Assembly: GCF_026625785.1 (NCBI RefSeq)
Contig: NZ_CP113063.1
Coordinates: 2,976,001-3,040,000 of the forward strand
Length of the DNA: 64,000 bases
DNA from: Gordonia sp. SL306
GTDB taxonomy: Bacteria > Actinomycetota > Actinomycetes > Mycobacteriales > Mycobacteriaceae
Direction of reading: 5' to 3'
Part shown: positions 41,601 through 51,200 of the stretch, piece after piece
How the letters are laid out: each line of letters opens with the position of its first letter
How positions within the stretch are numbered: position 1 is the first letter of the stretch
Position numbers and translations under genes: made by a program
Notes under the pieces: generated by a model
The model's input: the letters and a program-made list of their open reading frames with translations, nothing else
Database searches by the model: none
Told to the model about the DNA's origin: nothing

Positions 41601-41868
41601 AGGAGCCGACGTCGCCGAACCGGTGTCGCAGGTGGCAGGCCGCGACTCGGTTGCCGATCTCCTCCGAGCCGAACTCGCCGTCACGATGGGTCTGCAGGCC
41701 CAGGATGCCGACGTCGACCCGGATATGCCTCTGGTCGCGCTCGGGCTCGATTCACTCCAGGCTCTCGACTTCCGCAAACGTGTCAAGACCGCTCTCGGCC
41801 AGGACCTGCCTGTGGAGGCAATTCTCGGTGGCGCGTCGTTGCACGAGGTCGTCGATCTCATCGGATGA
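38677..41868 (+). CDS. mbtD: Polyketide synthase MbtD, AT-KR-ACP
   Basis: A 1063-residue protein that completes the split PKS module with MbtC. The acyltransferase (about 105-430) has YTYPGQGSQRPGMG and the Ser nucleophile in VGHSQGEIAAAV near 200. A ketoreductase (about 560-930) has LITGGTGKLGLEF near 700 and a CSSLAASLGGRDQALYALAN active-site segment. The acyl carrier domain at the C-terminus has LGLDSLQALDFR near 1025. There is no DH or ER, so the product keeps a beta-hydroxyl, as in mycobactin. The ATG at 38677 lies within the last codons of mbtC. The next gene has its own iron box. Confidence 0.92.
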   Translation: MSETPPPAAEQTGPRLPDGRAAVLVSSDVADLVTQEADAVLAYVRAHPAVTVGAIGSHLMRTRPARRHRALVLAGDRDELVDALEALADGRAHPAVVRGTGAATARRVAYTYPGQGSQRPGMGRSYYDLSAPFRQAVDACHEQSLRLFGSSPRDYVLGTIDPDDPSATDVRVIQPALFMQMVGLTAMWDAAGATPSLTVGHSQGEIAAAVRSGVMTLSDALTIVTIRARLVHDISPRGHTMAVVGIDIDECDDMLARHSGWAQLSVVNSAHILCVSGKRDTVLEMVDSLSAQGKFAKEIRVEYPAHTSIVSEYQPAFLDALGTYLDNSAMLAGDLPCIGATLGAAVDESMSLGDYWFWNLRNRVRFDKAIAGAAVEHRADFFIEMSEHPTLLLAMGETLSDIDGDGLAARPVIGSSRRDADGLDEFTRNVAALAVADSGFRWDALMVESRNPIPSVPLEDFPNTVMRRTHLWADRESGLADPINSPEWAARRAGRSVHRIVSGWSPLSRRKMLSPRKVAVLDPTGRGAGLAIAIQAAAPGQGAVVTVVGPGDDPIPAGDVDTAVLLTGSAESSPDAAPELLADVLADARWRAGLETLPEQFWWVTVGGEQVTDADPAPDLVHGSITAALRCAAAEHPTTRFRHLDLEPSGGEPAADAIVAALHIAGEPELAIRGGSVHVKRWASTDSVARGPQPKLDHVLITGGTGKLGLEFCEHYATAGAGRITLVSRTGGSADAVRRIEALRRRVDSVIDVVPCDVTDEAEVDRLAQTLAEPVTLLLHAALNYVSTSIDEITRTAVTDSIGAKVAGLRNVVRAIPVADGVSVVVCSSLAASLGGRDQALYALANRMLGIAAGQLRDEGIAATSIEWGLWRVQGPLDADGVAAVEGAGVVPMAPTAAMTAGLTDLTGDSIVLSADWTELRDLLGLFGYQPVLADLPDLSTDVVVPISAEHPAVEAGGVVVGGVVDERSVPMASRGADVAEPVSQVAGRDSVADLLRAELAVTMGLQAQDADVDPDMPLVALGLDSLQALDFRKRVKTALGQDLPVEAILGGASLHEVVDLIG

Positions 41869-41890
41869 GTGCGCCGCACCGTCCGTAAAG

Positions 41891-41909
41891 TAAGGTCAGG
41901 CTAATCGGC
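41891..41909 (+). promoter_or_regulatory. Candidate IdeR box upstream of the MTB12-like gene
   Basis: TAAGGTCAGGCTAATCGGC matches 13 of 19 consensus positions, with a perfect AGGCTAA core. It sits 22 bp from the start codon, close to where a -10 element would be. Confidence 0.6.
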
Positions 41910-41930
41910 CTAATAAGGGGAAGTGGTCTC

Positions 41931-42851
41931 ATGGCGACCGACTACGAAACAACGGGAACGCACACGCAGATGCCGTCAGGTTATGACGACACCGATACCG
42001 GGCCCATCGGCCCGCAGGCATATTCGGCAGCTGACGGCGCCGATCTCGACGACACCGCAGGTGACGCCGCCGGCAGTGGCGGCGGTGGGGGCAGTGGGGT
42101 CAACTGGCCGACCGTGATGATGGCCGGCGGCATCTCCGCGATCATCTCCGCGGTGGTCGTGACGATCGGCGTGGTGGGGCTGCTGCTGTCCGACATCGGC
42201 CGCAACGGCGACGCGGCCGGAGGCGCCCAGCCGACGGTCGTCAACCTCGGCTCGGCACAGAGCGCCGCGCCGCAAGGCGCGGCGGCTCCACCGGCGTCCG
42301 CGGCGAATCCCCAGGCCCCGGCGCAGGGAGCCGCACCGGGTGCGGCCGCCGCTCCGGCGGGCGAGGGCAGCAGCGCGGATCTGCCTGCCGGGGGAGGTGC
42401 GTCAGGGGGCGGGATGCTGCCGGGCGCCGCGCCGCAGGCGGCACCGCAGGCCGTCCCGCAGGCGCCCGCTGCCCAGGCGCCTGCCCAGCAGCAGTCTGCA
42501 CATCCGGCGAAGTCCCCGGCGCAGTTGCAGAACGATCTCGACACCCTGACGGGCAACGGCTCGACGGCCGCGAAGGCGCAGCGGCTCGAGGGCGGAGCGA
42601 AGGCCGTGCGTCAGGCGCAACCCATCGCGACGCTGCTGCAGCGGTTCCGCCCGATGGGCATGACCTACCGCATCACCGGGCCGGTGACCGTCACCGGCAA
42701 CACCATGAAAGCAACACTCGAACTCCGTTCTCCCGGTTGGCAACCCGCGCGCATGCCGCTCTACTGGGTATGGCAGGGCGGGCAGTGGAAGCTGTCCAAC
42801 CGATCGATCTGTGACCTGGGCGCCTACGGCGGCATTCCCTGCTCTCTGTGA
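41931..42851 (+). CDS. Membrane-anchored MTB12-like (CFP2-like) protein inside the mycobactin cluster
   Basis: A 306-residue protein. A polar N-terminus (1-55) leads to one membrane span (about 62-87, MAGGISAIISAVVVTIGVVG). A long Ala/Pro/Gly/Gln-rich linker follows (about 100-195, PQAAPQAVPQAPAAQAPAQ). The C-terminal domain (200-306) resembles the low-molecular-weight antigen MTB12: LEGGAKAVRQAQPIATLL, RITGPVTVTGN and VWQGGQWKLSNRSICDL. In M. tuberculosis mtb12 (Rv2376c) lies next to mbtH, so association with mbt loci appears conserved. Two Cys near the C-terminus could form a disulfide. Function unknown; a role at the cell surface in siderophore handling is inference. AAGGGGAAG precedes the ATG. 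Confidence 0.8.
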   Translation: MATDYETTGTHTQMPSGYDDTDTGPIGPQAYSAADGADLDDTAGDAAGSGGGGGSGVNWPTVMMAGGISAIISAVVVTIGVVGLLLSDIGRNGDAAGGAQPTVVNLGSAQSAAPQGAAAPPASAANPQAPAQGAAPGAAAAPAGEGSSADLPAGGGASGGGMLPGAAPQAAPQAVPQAPAAQAPAQQQSAHPAKSPAQLQNDLDTLTGNGSTAAKAQRLEGGAKAVRQAQPIATLLQRFRPMGMTYRITGPVTVTGNTMKATLELRSPGWQPARMPLYWVWQGGQWKLSNRSICDLGAYGGIPCSL

Positions 42852-42889
42852 CTCGGGTGTCGTCTCGTCCGATTCGCAGGCCGAGGCGC

Positions 42890-42908
42890 CCGGGTTAGGG
42901 TTGCCTAT
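42890..42908 (+). promoter_or_regulatory. Candidate IdeR box upstream of mbtE
   Basis: CCGGGTTAGGGTTGCCTAT matches 12 of 19 consensus positions, mainly in GTTAGG and CCTA. It lies 15 bp from the mbtE start, so if real it would overlap the transcription start. Confidence 0.5.
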
Positions 42909-42922
42909 GTAAACTGAGCGGC

Positions 42923-45900
42923 ATGGCTGACGACCTCTTGCAGCGAAAGAAAGAGTTGCTGCGACAGCGACTCGCGGCCGACGGACTCGGGCGGGACTCC
43001 GGCGGGGGACGTGTCGCCCTTCCGGCCCGGCCTGCGGGGTCGACCTCCCCGTTGGCGTCCGCGCAACGTCGACTCTGGTTCGTGTCCCACCGCGATCCCA
43101 CCGATACATCGCTGAACGTCGGTGTCGCGTATCGCCTCGACGGTCCGCTGGATGCCGGGCGTCTGCGCGCGGCATTCGACGGCGTGGTTGCCCGGCACGA
43201 AACGCTGCGCTCCACTTACGAACTGGGGCCAGACGGTGAACCCGTGGTGCGTCATCACGCGCCCGGTGCCGTGCCGTGGCAGGAGGTCGACCTCGCCGAG
43301 CTGACCGGGCGGGCCCGTGACCGGCGGTTGCAGGTCCTCGCGCGGCGTGAGTTCGGCACGGCCTTCGACCTCACGTCGCAGTTTCCCATCAGGTTGCTGC
43401 TGGCCCGCCTCGCGGACGACGAACACATCGTGATGCTCACCGTGCATCACATCTGCTGGGACGACGAATCCTGGTCCGTCCTGTTCGACGAGGTGAACTC
43501 GGCCTACCACGCAGCCGCCGGGTCGTCGACACGGCCTGCGCTCGCACGACAATATGCGGACCTACCATCCACCGACCCCGAGTTGGTGTCCGACGATCTG
43601 CGCTACTGGCGCGACCAGCTGAACCCGATGCCGGAGCCCCTCGCCCTGCCGGTCGGTACGCATCCCGCCCGGGTGGAACGGGCGAGCGGATGTGTGACCC
43701 GGGCGCTGCCTGCCGACCTGAGCCGCCGGGTGGAGGATTTCGCCCGAGCGTCGTCGGTGAGCCCGTTCACGGTCCACGCCGCCGTCACCGATGCGCTGAT
43801 CCACCGGACCACCGGGGCGATCGATTTCACCGTCGCGGTACCGGTCACCGATCGTCCCGGCGACGCCGCGGACCTGATCGGCTACTTCGGCAACACCATT
43901 CTGACCCGGACCCGCCTCGTGCCGACCGACTCGCTGGCCGTTCTGACGGCGGCCGCGGGTGAGCGTCTCATCAGTGGCTTTGCGCACCAGAACGCGCCGG
44001 TGGATGCCGTGGTCGGAGCGATCAACCCGGACCGCGGGGCGGGCGGTGACGGCCTGGCGCAACTCGTGTCGGTGAGCTTGAGTACCCGGCGTCAGGCGAG
44101 TGGACTCGCCCTCGACGGCATCACCGCGACCTACCTCGACGAGCTCGGCACACCGAACGCCCAGCTGCCGCTCGAGTTCGCCGTCATCACCGGTGACCAG
44201 GCGCAGATCGAACTGCAGTACGACGCGGCCCTGTTCGCCGACGACCTCGCAGCGGGGATCGCGGACGCCTATGTCCACCTGCTGGACCAGGCCCTCGCGG
44301 CACCGGACCGGCCGATCCGTGACCTCGAGATACTCGACCCTGCCGCGTTTGCCCGCGTGTTGGAGGCATCGACCGGGCATCGCGCGCACGTTGCGGACAC
44401 CACGGTCGTGGACCTGTTCGCCGCTGCGGTGCTGACTCGCGCCGACCACGAGGCGGTGGTCTCCGATGACGTGGTGCTGACCTATCGACAGCTCGACGAA
44501 CGATCGAACCGGTTGGCCCACTGGATGCTCGCATCGGGCGTCGAGACCGAGGACCTGGTCGGTCTGCGTCTCGGCGGGTCGGTGGGATTCGTGGTGGCGG
44601 CGCTGGCCGTGCTCAAGGCAGGTGCCGCCTATCTGCCGATCGACCCGGATTACCCCAGCGATCGCACGCAGTTCCTCATCGACGACGCCGCGCCACGTCT
44701 TGTCCTCGACGCCGACGCACTGGCCGCTGCCGAGACCGAAGCCGCAGAGTGCCCCGCGGTCGTACCGGATGACCGGATTCGTCGGACCCCGCTGCGGCCG
44801 GACAATCTCGCGTACGTCATCTACACCTCCGGCTCCACGGGTACCCCCAAGGGGGTTCCGGTGGCGCACAAGGCGATCGCAGATCATCTGATCGGCTTCG
44901 GAGCCGGCGAGGTGCTCTCACCGGATGACCGGCTGGTGCAGACGTCGTCGGTGAGTTTCGATGCGTCGATGTTCGAGGTGTTCTGCACCCTGGCGGTCGG
45001 GGCAACGTTGGTTATTCCCAAACCGCGTGCAGTGCAATATATCTCGTACATGGCCGATCTGCTGGTGCGACAAAGGGTGACCGTGATGCACATGGTGCCG
45101 ACCCTGCTGTCGACACTGCTGATGGTGCCCGAGGTCAAGCAGTGGACGATGCTGCGGACGGTTCCGGTCGGTGGTGAGGCGTTCTCCGGTGAGGTCGCCG
45201 ACTCCTTCACCACCACATTCGACGCGGCACTGTCCAACAACTACGGGCCGACCGAGGCGGTCGTCGCCGCCACGCACTACCCCGTGGACGGGCCGCAGGG
45301 CAGTTCGATCGTGCCGATCGGCACGCCGAACACCAATGTCACGAGTTATCTGCTCGATACCGGTCTGCACCTCGTGCCCGACGGTGTGGTGGGTGAGATC
45401 TACCTGGGCGGCTCGCAGCTCGCGCGCGGGTACCTCGGGCGGGGCGCCCTGACCGCGTCCCGATTCGTCGCCGACCCGTTCAGGCCGGGTGGACGGCTCT
45501 ATCGCACCGGCGATCTCGCCCGGCGCAACGGCAACGGAGATCTGGAATTCGAAGGACGCGCCGATGAGCAGGTGAAGGTGCGCGGATATCGGATCGAACT
45601 CGGTGAGGTCGAGGCGGCGCTCGTGGATCATCCGGACGTCGCGCATGCGGTCGCGGTCGTCGATGCCGCCGATTCCGGCGCACGCCTGCTCGGCTATGTG
45701 ATCCCGGAGGCTCATGCCGGGGCCGCGATCGACCTGGACGACGTCCTCCGCCATGCCCGCACCACCGTGCCGGATCATCTGGTGCCCGCAGCGCTCGCGG
45801 TGATCGACGAGATCCCGCTGACCACACACGGCAAGCTCGACCGTGCCGCGCTGCCCGTCATCACCGCCGTCGTGCGGCCCGATCGAGCACCGCGCACGCC

Positions 45901-48232
45901 GACGGAGCGTCGTGTGGCGGCGGTCTACGCCGAGCTCTTCGGACGCGACGACATCACGGCAGGTTCCTCGTTCTTCGACCTAGGCGGCCATTCGCTGCTG
46001 GCGGCGCGGTTGGTGACGACCCTGGTCACCGAATTCGGAATCGAGGTGGATGTCCGTCTTCCGCTCGACAATCCGACGGTGGAGGGGCTGGCCGCAGCGG
46101 TGAACACCGCTGTACGCGAAGAGTTCGGCATCGAGCTCGACGAGCTCGGGGATCTCGACGATGTGGAGGCCGACCTGCCATCGACGGTTGGCGGGACGTC
46201 GTCGGTCTCCACCGGTCGGCCGCCGCTGGAACACGTCGAGCGCCCCGAACCCGTCCCGCTGTCGTTCTCGCAGCTGGCCATGTGGTTCCAGCATCGCTTC
46301 GAGGGGCCGGGCGCCGCGGGGAACATCCCGCTTGCACTCCGGGTCGACGGTCCGCTGGATGTCGCCGCGCTCGGAGCCGCACTGTGCGACGTGGTCGACC
46401 GACACGAGTCGTTGCGGACGACCTTCGTAGAGCGCGACGGGCTGCCCACGGCTCTGGTGGGTGAGCGGCTGGAGATCGATCTGCCGGTTGTCGCGGTCGG
46501 CGGCGCCGAGGAGCGCGCCGCGGCGCTGACAGCCGCGCGTGAGCACGTGTTCGATCTTGCGGCGGGTCCGTTGTTGACGCCGATGTTGTTGCGGGAGAAC
46601 GAGACGACGCACGTCCTGTCGCTGGTGATCCACCACATGGTCATCGACCACTGGTCGACGGATGTGCTGATCTCCGATCTCGTGGCCGCATACCGTGCGC
46701 GCGCGGCGGGCACACGACCTGAGTTCGCAGCGCCGACGCTGACCTACACCGACTATGCCCTGTGGCAGCATCAGGTTTTCCCGGTCGGGGCCGACACCGC
46801 CGAGGGGGCAGGCGGCCCAGCCGATTTCGGGCGCAGGCAGATCGACCACTGGCGCACTGCATTGGCCGGCCAGCCGGACGAGATCACGGTCACGCCCGAC
46901 CGCCCACGTCCGCAGGCCCTCACCAAAGCCGGTGTGCTGGCCGACCTGTCCGTCACGCCCGCGGCCCGGCAGCGTCTCCGGCGGGTGGCCGACGACAGCG
47001 GTGCGACCGAGTTCATGACCGTGACCGCGGCGCTCACCGGGCTGTTGAGCCGACTCGGTGGTGGCGACGACATCGCGGTGGGAACACCCGTGGCGGGGCG
47101 GGTCGATCCGGGTACCGACGATCTGATCGGCCTCTACGCGAACATGGTGGTACTGCGCACCCGCACCGACGGCGCCCCGACCGTGAGGGAACTGCTCGCC
47201 CGCAGCCGGGACGCCGTGCTGGGCGCCTTCGCAAACCAGGATGTACCGATCGAGCGGCTGGTCGAGGCGATCAACCCACGCCGCACACGATCGCGGAACC
47301 CGCTGTTCCAGAGCATGATCCACTTCCGTGATCGGGATCAGAACGCCTGGGGCCGTCCGCTGGATGCCGAGGGCAGGACCACCGTGACGTTGTTGCCGGT
47401 GGAGCAGGACACGTCGTTCCTCGACCTCAACGCGATCCTGACGGTCACCGAGGACGGGGGACTCGAGGGACGCGTGGTCGGCAGCGCGGATCTCTACGAT
47501 CAGGAGACGATCGACGGGATCGCGGCGGCCTTCGCGGCGATGCTCGAATCCTTCGGTGCCGGCCCGGATACGGCCCTGACGGAGATCTCCCTGCCTGCCC
47601 TTCCGGGGGTTCTCACGGCCGACCAGCACGGCGACGACCCGGCCGCGCTTGCGCGTCTGATCGTCGCCGAACGTCCGCGCCGTGTGCACGCGGCGCCGCG
47701 GACGCTTGCTGCGTTGCAACACACCGGGTCCACCGACCTCGGGTCGGTCCGAGAATGGATCGTCACCGAGGCGGGGGCCGGTTCGTCGCTGGCCGAATCG
47801 CTTGCGGCCCTGTCCCCGGGCTCTCGTCTCACCGATCCGTACGGGCAGGTTGCGCCCGCGGTGGTGGCGATGGCGCAGACGGCCGGGGGTGGTGCGCAGA
47901 CACCGACCGAGGAACGACTGATCGGCATCCTCGCCGACCTGCTCGGCGTCGACGGTCTGGGCCGGGACGACAACTTCTTCGCCGTCGGCGGGGACAGCGT
48001 CATCTCGATCCAATGGTCGGCCCGCGCGGCGGCCGAGGGACTGCCGCTGGCACCCCAGCAGATCTTCGACCACTACACGATCGCCGAACTCGCGGCTGCG
48101 GTCGATGCCGCCGAGGACCAGGAGACCGACGGTGGCGGCATCGACGACGCGGAGGCGGCGCCGATGAGTGCATCCGGCCTGAGCGACGACATGTTGCAAT
48201 CACTCGGGACTGCATGGAAGTCCCAGAGGTGA
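42923..48232 (+). CDS. mbtE: Mycobactin NRPS MbtE, C-A-T-C-(A remnant)-T
   Basis: A 1769-residue synthetase. C1 covers about 35-470 (HHICWDDESW near 175), A 490-1000 ([11 protein letters not shown] near 634, NNYGPTEAVVAATHYP near 772), carrier 1 near 1021 (LGGHSLLAARL), C2 1125-1560 (HHMVIDHWS near 1237), and carrier 2 near 1689 (VGGDSVISIQW). Between C2 and carrier 2 only about 90 residues remain of an adenylation domain: PAALARLIVAERPRRVHAAP, then LGSVREWIVTEAGA and LTDPYGQVAPAVVAMA, matching the A4-A5 region. The second module must therefore be loaded in trans or act as a relay. By family it adds (hydroxy)lysine. A short helical N-terminal docking-like segment opens the protein. It overlaps mbtF. 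Confidence 0.9.
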   Translation: MADDLLQRKKELLRQRLAADGLGRDSGGGRVALPARPAGSTSPLASAQRRLWFVSHRDPTDTSLNVGVAYRLDGPLDAGRLRAAFDGVVARHETLRSTYELGPDGEPVVRHHAPGAVPWQEVDLAELTGRARDRRLQVLARREFGTAFDLTSQFPIRLLLARLADDEHIVMLTVHHICWDDESWSVLFDEVNSAYHAAAGSSTRPALARQYADLPSTDPELVSDDLRYWRDQLNPMPEPLALPVGTHPARVERASGCVTRALPADLSRRVEDFARASSVSPFTVHAAVTDALIHRTTGAIDFTVAVPVTDRPGDAADLIGYFGNTILTRTRLVPTDSLAVLTAAAGERLISGFAHQNAPVDAVVGAINPDRGAGGDGLAQLVSVSLSTRRQASGLALDGITATYLDELGTPNAQLPLEFAVITGDQAQIELQYDAALFADDLAAGIADAYVHLLDQALAAPDRPIRDLEILDPAAFARVLEASTGHRAHVADTTVVDLFAAAVLTRADHEAVVSDDVVLTYRQLDERSNRLAHWMLASGVETEDLVGLRLGGSVGFVVAALAVLKAGAAYLPIDPDYPSDRTQFLIDDAAPRLVLDADALAAAETEAAECPAVVPDDRIRRTPLRPDNLAYVIYTSGSTGTPKGVPVAHKAIADHLIGFGAGEVLSPDDRLVQTSSVSFDASMFEVFCTLAVGATLVIPKPRAVQYISYMADLLVRQRVTVMHMVPTLLSTLLMVPEVKQWTMLRTVPVGGEAFSGEVADSFTTTFDAALSNNYGPTEAVVAATHYPVDGPQGSSIVPIGTPNTNVTSYLLDTGLHLVPDGVVGEIYLGGSQLARGYLGRGALTASRFVADPFRPGGRLYRTGDLARRNGNGDLEFEGRADEQVKVRGYRIELGEVEAALVDHPDVAHAVAVVDAADSGARLLGYVIPEAHAGAAIDLDDVLRHARTTVPDHLVPAALAVIDEIPLTTHGKLDRAALPVITAVVRPDRAPRTPTERRVAAVYAELFGRDDITAGSSFFDLGGHSLLAARLVTTLVTEFGIEVDVRLPLDNPTVEGLAAAVNTAVREEFGIELDELGDLDDVEADLPSTVGGTSSVSTGRPPLEHVERPEPVPLSFSQLAMWFQHRFEGPGAAGNIPLALRVDGPLDVAALGAALCDVVDRHESLRTTFVERDGLPTALVGERLEIDLPVVAVGGAEERAAALTAAREHVFDLAAGPLLTPMLLRENETTHVLSLVIHHMVIDHWSTDVLISDLVAAYRARAAGTRPEFAAPTLTYTDYALWQHQVFPVGADTAEGAGGPADFGRRQIDHWRTALAGQPDEITVTPDRPRPQALTKAGVLADLSVTPAARQRLRRVADDSGATEFMTVTAALTGLLSRLGGGDDIAVGTPVAGRVDPGTDDLIGLYANMVVLRTRTDGAPTVRELLARSRDAVLGAFANQDVPIERLVEAINPRRTRSRNPLFQSMIHFRDRDQNAWGRPLDAEGRTTVTLLPVEQDTSFLDLNAILTVTEDGGLEGRVVGSADLYDQETIDGIAAAFAAMLESFGAGPDTALTEISLPALPGVLTADQHGDDPAALARLIVAERPRRVHAAPRTLAALQHTGSTDLGSVREWIVTEAGAGSSLAESLAALSPGSRLTDPYGQVAPAVVAMAQTAGGGAQTPTEERLIGILADLLGVDGLGRDDNFFAVGGDSVISIQWSARAAAEGLPLAPQQIFDHYTIAELAAAVDAAEDQETDGGGIDDAEAAPMSASGLSDDMLQSLGTAWKSQR

Positions 48233-51200
48233 GCGCCACACCGGAGATCGAGGACGTCCTGGCGCTGAGCCCGCTGCAGGAAGGCCTATTCGTCCTGTCC
48301 GAGATGTCGGGCGACGGGATCGACCTGTATTCGATGCAGTTCGTCGTGGAGATCACCGGCCCATTGGACCGGCAGATCTTGCGCCGCAGTGTGGATGTGA
48401 TCATGGAGCGGCACCCCAACCTGCGGGTGTCGCTGTGGGACAAGGATCTCCCGAAACCGGTGCAGATCGTGCCGTCCCACGTGGAGGTGCCGTGGGAGGA
48501 ACTCTCGGCCACCGCGGCGGACTTCGACGACATCGCGGCTGCCGAGCGCGCCGACCGTTTCGATCTTCGGCGCGGACCGTCGCTGCGGGTCAAGCTGATC
48601 GACCTGCCCGGGGGACGCTCCCGCCTGCTGGTGACCGCGCACCACATCCTGATGGACGGCTGGGCGATCGCGCTGTTCTTCCAGGAGCTGCTGGCCATCT
48701 ATGCCGCGGGCGGGTCGGCGCAGGGCCTGCCGCCGGTACGGCCCTATCGCAATTACATCGCCTGGCTGGCAGCGCAGGACGGGCCGGCCGCGCGGGCGGC
48801 ATGGGCGACGTATCTGGACGGGGTGGAACCGCTGATGCTGGCCGCGCCGGGAGTCGCCGCGACCGAGCCGGTCCGCTCCCGCCATGAGCTGTCGGCCCGG
48901 GCCACCGAACGTCTGGTCGCGTGGACGCGCTCGGCCGGGCTCACGGTCAACACCGCGGTCCAGTTCGCCTGGGCCACCGTGCTGGGCCGCCTGTCCGACC
49001 GTGACGACGTGGTGTTCGGCACTACCATCTCCGGCCGCCCGCAGGGTCTGGCCGGTGCCGACGAGATGATCGGACTCTTCATCAACACCGTGCCGTCCCG
49101 CGTCCGGCTCGCCGCCGCGGGCAGCGCCGCCACCGTCGCGGCAGATTGCGTTGCCCTGCAGCGTGAATCGAGCCGGATGCGCGATCAGGGCTACCTCGGC
49201 CTCTCCGAGATCCAGCGGTCCGCGGCGCACCCATCGCTCTTCGACACGCTGTTCGTGTTCGAGAACGCGCCGATCGGGACGGCGACCGAGCCGATCAGCG
49301 CACCGGACGGCACGCGGTTCCTCCCACTGGCGATGGAGAGTCTCGCGCACTACCCCCTCACCGTCGTCGCCTACCTGCTCGACGGTGAGCTCGTGGTGAT
49401 GACCGAGGTCATCGAGGACGCACTCGGCGGTATCGTCCCCGGTGACGTGGCACAACGCGTGGTTCGGGTGCTCGAGCAGATGCCCGACGCCGCCGACCGG
49501 CACCCCGATCGACTCGATGTCGCGTTGCCCGCAGAACGTGCGCTGGCATCGTCGGCGGCCGCGGAACGGAAGGTCGGTGACGCCGTCGAACTCGCACCGA
49601 CGGTGGTCGACGCCTTTCTGGCGCAGTGTGATCGCACACCCGAGGCCACCGCGCTCGTCGCCGGCGGCCGGCCCTACACCTACCGAGAGCTGGCGGACCG
49701 AGCCATCCGATTGGCCTGCGAGCTGACCGATGACGGTATGACCACGGAAGCGGCAGTGGCCGTGGCGATCCCGAGATCGGCGGATTCGGTGGTCGCAATC
49801 CTCGGGGTGTTGATCGCGGGCGGCGCGTATGTCCCGATCGATGTCGCCCTGCCGGATCAGCGCGTGGCCAACATCATCGGTCAGGCGGGTATCGAACTGG
49901 TGATCACCGATCTCGCCCACCGTGACCGGTTCGCCCCGCTCGCGAAGCCGCTGGTGCTCGACGATCCCGAGACGGCGGTACGTATCGATGCGCGGCCCGT
50001 TCACCTCGCCCCGACGGGCATCCGTCCGTCGAACGCGGCGTACATCATCTTCACGTCCGGCTCGACCGGCGAGCCCAAGGGCGTCATCGGTACCCACCGC
50101 GCGCTGGTGAGTTACTGCCGCGATCATCGTGACCAGATGCTCGCGCCTGCCCGCGATCGACTCGGCCGCCCGCTGCGCATCGCACATGCGTGGACGTTCA
50201 GCTTCGACGCCTCATGGCAGCCGCTGGCCGGTCTGCTGGACGGCCATGCCATACATCTCTTCGACGACGACGAGATGCGTGATGCCGGCCGGCTGGTGGC
50301 GGGTCTGTCGGAGCGGGAGATCGACATGATCGACACGACGCCCTCGATGTTCGGTCAGCTGGCCGCAGCGGGATTGTTGGGCGATTCCGGTTCGGGGCGT
50401 GCGCATCTCACCGTGCTGGCGCTCGGCGGTGAGGCGATCGGACCCGCGTTGTGGAAACAGCTGGCCGGTCTGCCGGATACGTCGGTGTACAACTGCTACG
50501 GACCGACTGAGACAACGGTGGAGGCGGTCGTCGCACGAATCTCGGATTCGCCGTCGCCGATCATCGGTGCCGCCACGGATCGTATGAGCGCGCACGTTCT
50601 CGACTCCCGGCTGCGTCCGGCACCGACCGGTGTGCCCGGCGAACTCTACTTGTCCGGCGCGCAGGTCACCCGTGGCTACCAGGGCAAGGCCGCGTTGACG
50701 GCGGCGAGCTTCGTCGCCGATCCCGATCGAGTCGGCGAACGGATGTACCGGACCGGAGATCTGGTACGCCGCAACGCCCGCGGTGATCTCCTGTTCGTCG
50801 GTCGCAGCGACCACCAGGTCAAGATCCGCGGTTACCGCATCGAGACGGGCGAGATCGAAGCCGCGATGCGGCGGTTGGCCGGTGTGACGAATGCCGCCGT
50901 CGTCGTGGTGGAACGGGCGGCGGGCCCGGCGCTCGTCGGTTTCGCCGCAGGTGCGGATCTCGACAGCCGTCGGCTCCGCGGTGAGCTCGCCGAGGCGATC
51001 CCCGCACACATGGTGCCTTCCCGGATCCTCTGCCTCCCGGTGTTGCCGATGAACAGCAACGGGAAACTCGACAGCCGGGTGCTGGCCGAGTCGGCCGCCG
51101 AATCGTTGCGAGCCCGCAGCGCAACGGCCGTGGCCGACCTGTCCGCCACGGCGACGATCGTACGGTCGGTGATCGTCGATGTGCTCGGGTCCGCACCCGG

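Noticed and set aside
45980..48199. 739-codon open frame on the minus strand
   Set aside because: Antisense to mbtE, low-complexity Arg/Gly translation, no start context or domain.
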